Source: JABFXX01 sp964419605
GTDB taxonomy: Bacteria > Myxococcota_A > Polyangia > Haliangiales > Haliangiaceae
Assembly (NCBI GenBank): GCA_964419605.1
Contig: CAYQQM010000011.1
Location: forward strand, 17,505 to 81,504
Length of the DNA stretch: 64,000 nt
Reading direction: 5' to 3'
The notes beneath the pieces were generated by a model. The model was not told the origin of the DNA, did not search any database, and saw nothing but the letters and a program-made list of their open reading frames with translations. Below, piece by piece: positions 63,918 through 64,000 of the stretch (position 1 is the first letter of the stretch; the number at the start of each line of letters is the position of its first letter). The position numbers were made by a program, and so were the translations under genes.

Positions 63918-64000
63918 TCTAGTACCTCGCCACAGTGGTTTTGATCGGTTCGGGCCGCCGATCCATCGCCGATCGCTGCCACGAAAATAGCTACGCCACG
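63918..64000. mobile_element. Start of a second copy of the 52557 inverted-repeat element (cut by window edge)
   Basis: TCTAGTACCTCGCCACAG (63918-63935) is identical to 52556-52573, and similarity continues in diverged form (GCCGATCCATCGCCGAT versus GGCGATCCTTCGCGGAT). It lies 17 bp after the mutL stop. The far end and its inverted repeat are outside the window. Confidence 0.65.

Overview
The window is GC-rich bacterial chromosome, most likely from a myxobacterium-like member of the Myxococcota (former Deltaproteobacteria). The reasons are: many Cys-rich and Gly/Ser-rich lipoproteins, a DUF4157 protein, several J-domain proteins, a sigma-54/PTS-Ntr cluster with HprK and RapZ, FmdB-type and PilZ proteins, a RegB/RegA pair, and many start codons placed directly behind a -10 hexamer. 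A selenocysteine tRNA gene (selC, 53282-53378) indicates that the organism reads some UGA codons as Sec. There is one 100-N assembly gap (62935-63034), inside mutL.

Layout. 0-9 kb: a DUF4157/possible phospholipase-like protein, an unknown divergent gene, a J-domain gene, an AAA/DUF4143 ATPase flanked by a broken copy of the J-domain, and a Cys-rich lipoprotein. 8.5-15.4 kb: core metabolism (glpX, a YbgC thioesterase, hom, eno), a PilZ protein, an orphan SpoA/SctQ-like protein, an FmdB zinc ribbon and folD. 15.4-17.9 kb: a small island with two toxin-antitoxin pairs and a second folD 3' end, lying inside a split hicB-like gene. 18-24.8 kb: a large protein with a GT4 glycosyltransferase half, a UPF0158 operon, rpoZ, a second J-domain protein, a DUF429 protein and a small lipoprotein. 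24.8-30.7 kb: tRNA-Leu, an eight-repeat lipoprotein, an isocitrate/isopropylmalate dehydrogenase-family enzyme and pyrG. 30.8-37.5 kb: rpoN-hpf-ptsN-hprK-rapZ-ptsH-ptsI, a regulatory phosphotransfer cluster. 37.5-49.3 kb: an outer-membrane peptidase/propeller/barrel protein, two histidine-kinase-type proteins, an M50 protease, two DUF21-CBS proteins, hemH, a DUF3052 protein and a haem-motif lipoprotein plus porin-like pair. 49.3-64 kb: cardiolipin synthase, a hybrid histidine kinase, selC, a TonB-type protein, a DsbA-like lipoprotein, regBA, a hydrolase, an acyltransferase/epimerase operon and mutL.

The most unusual theme is short inverted-repeat DNA lying in frame inside protein genes. A 166-bp element sits in the hybrid kinase, a different element of about 196 bp sits in regB, and a double-hairpin repeat sits in the TonB-type gene. 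The same double hairpin is tandemly repeated as a 60-bp unit in the mutL linker, exactly where the assembly breaks. This resembles the Rickettsia palindromic elements in kind and raises the possibility of length variation in a mismatch-repair gene. A second theme is cargo genes (toxin-antitoxin pairs, an AAA/DUF4143 ATPase) lying between a gene and a partial copy of that gene's own 3' end.
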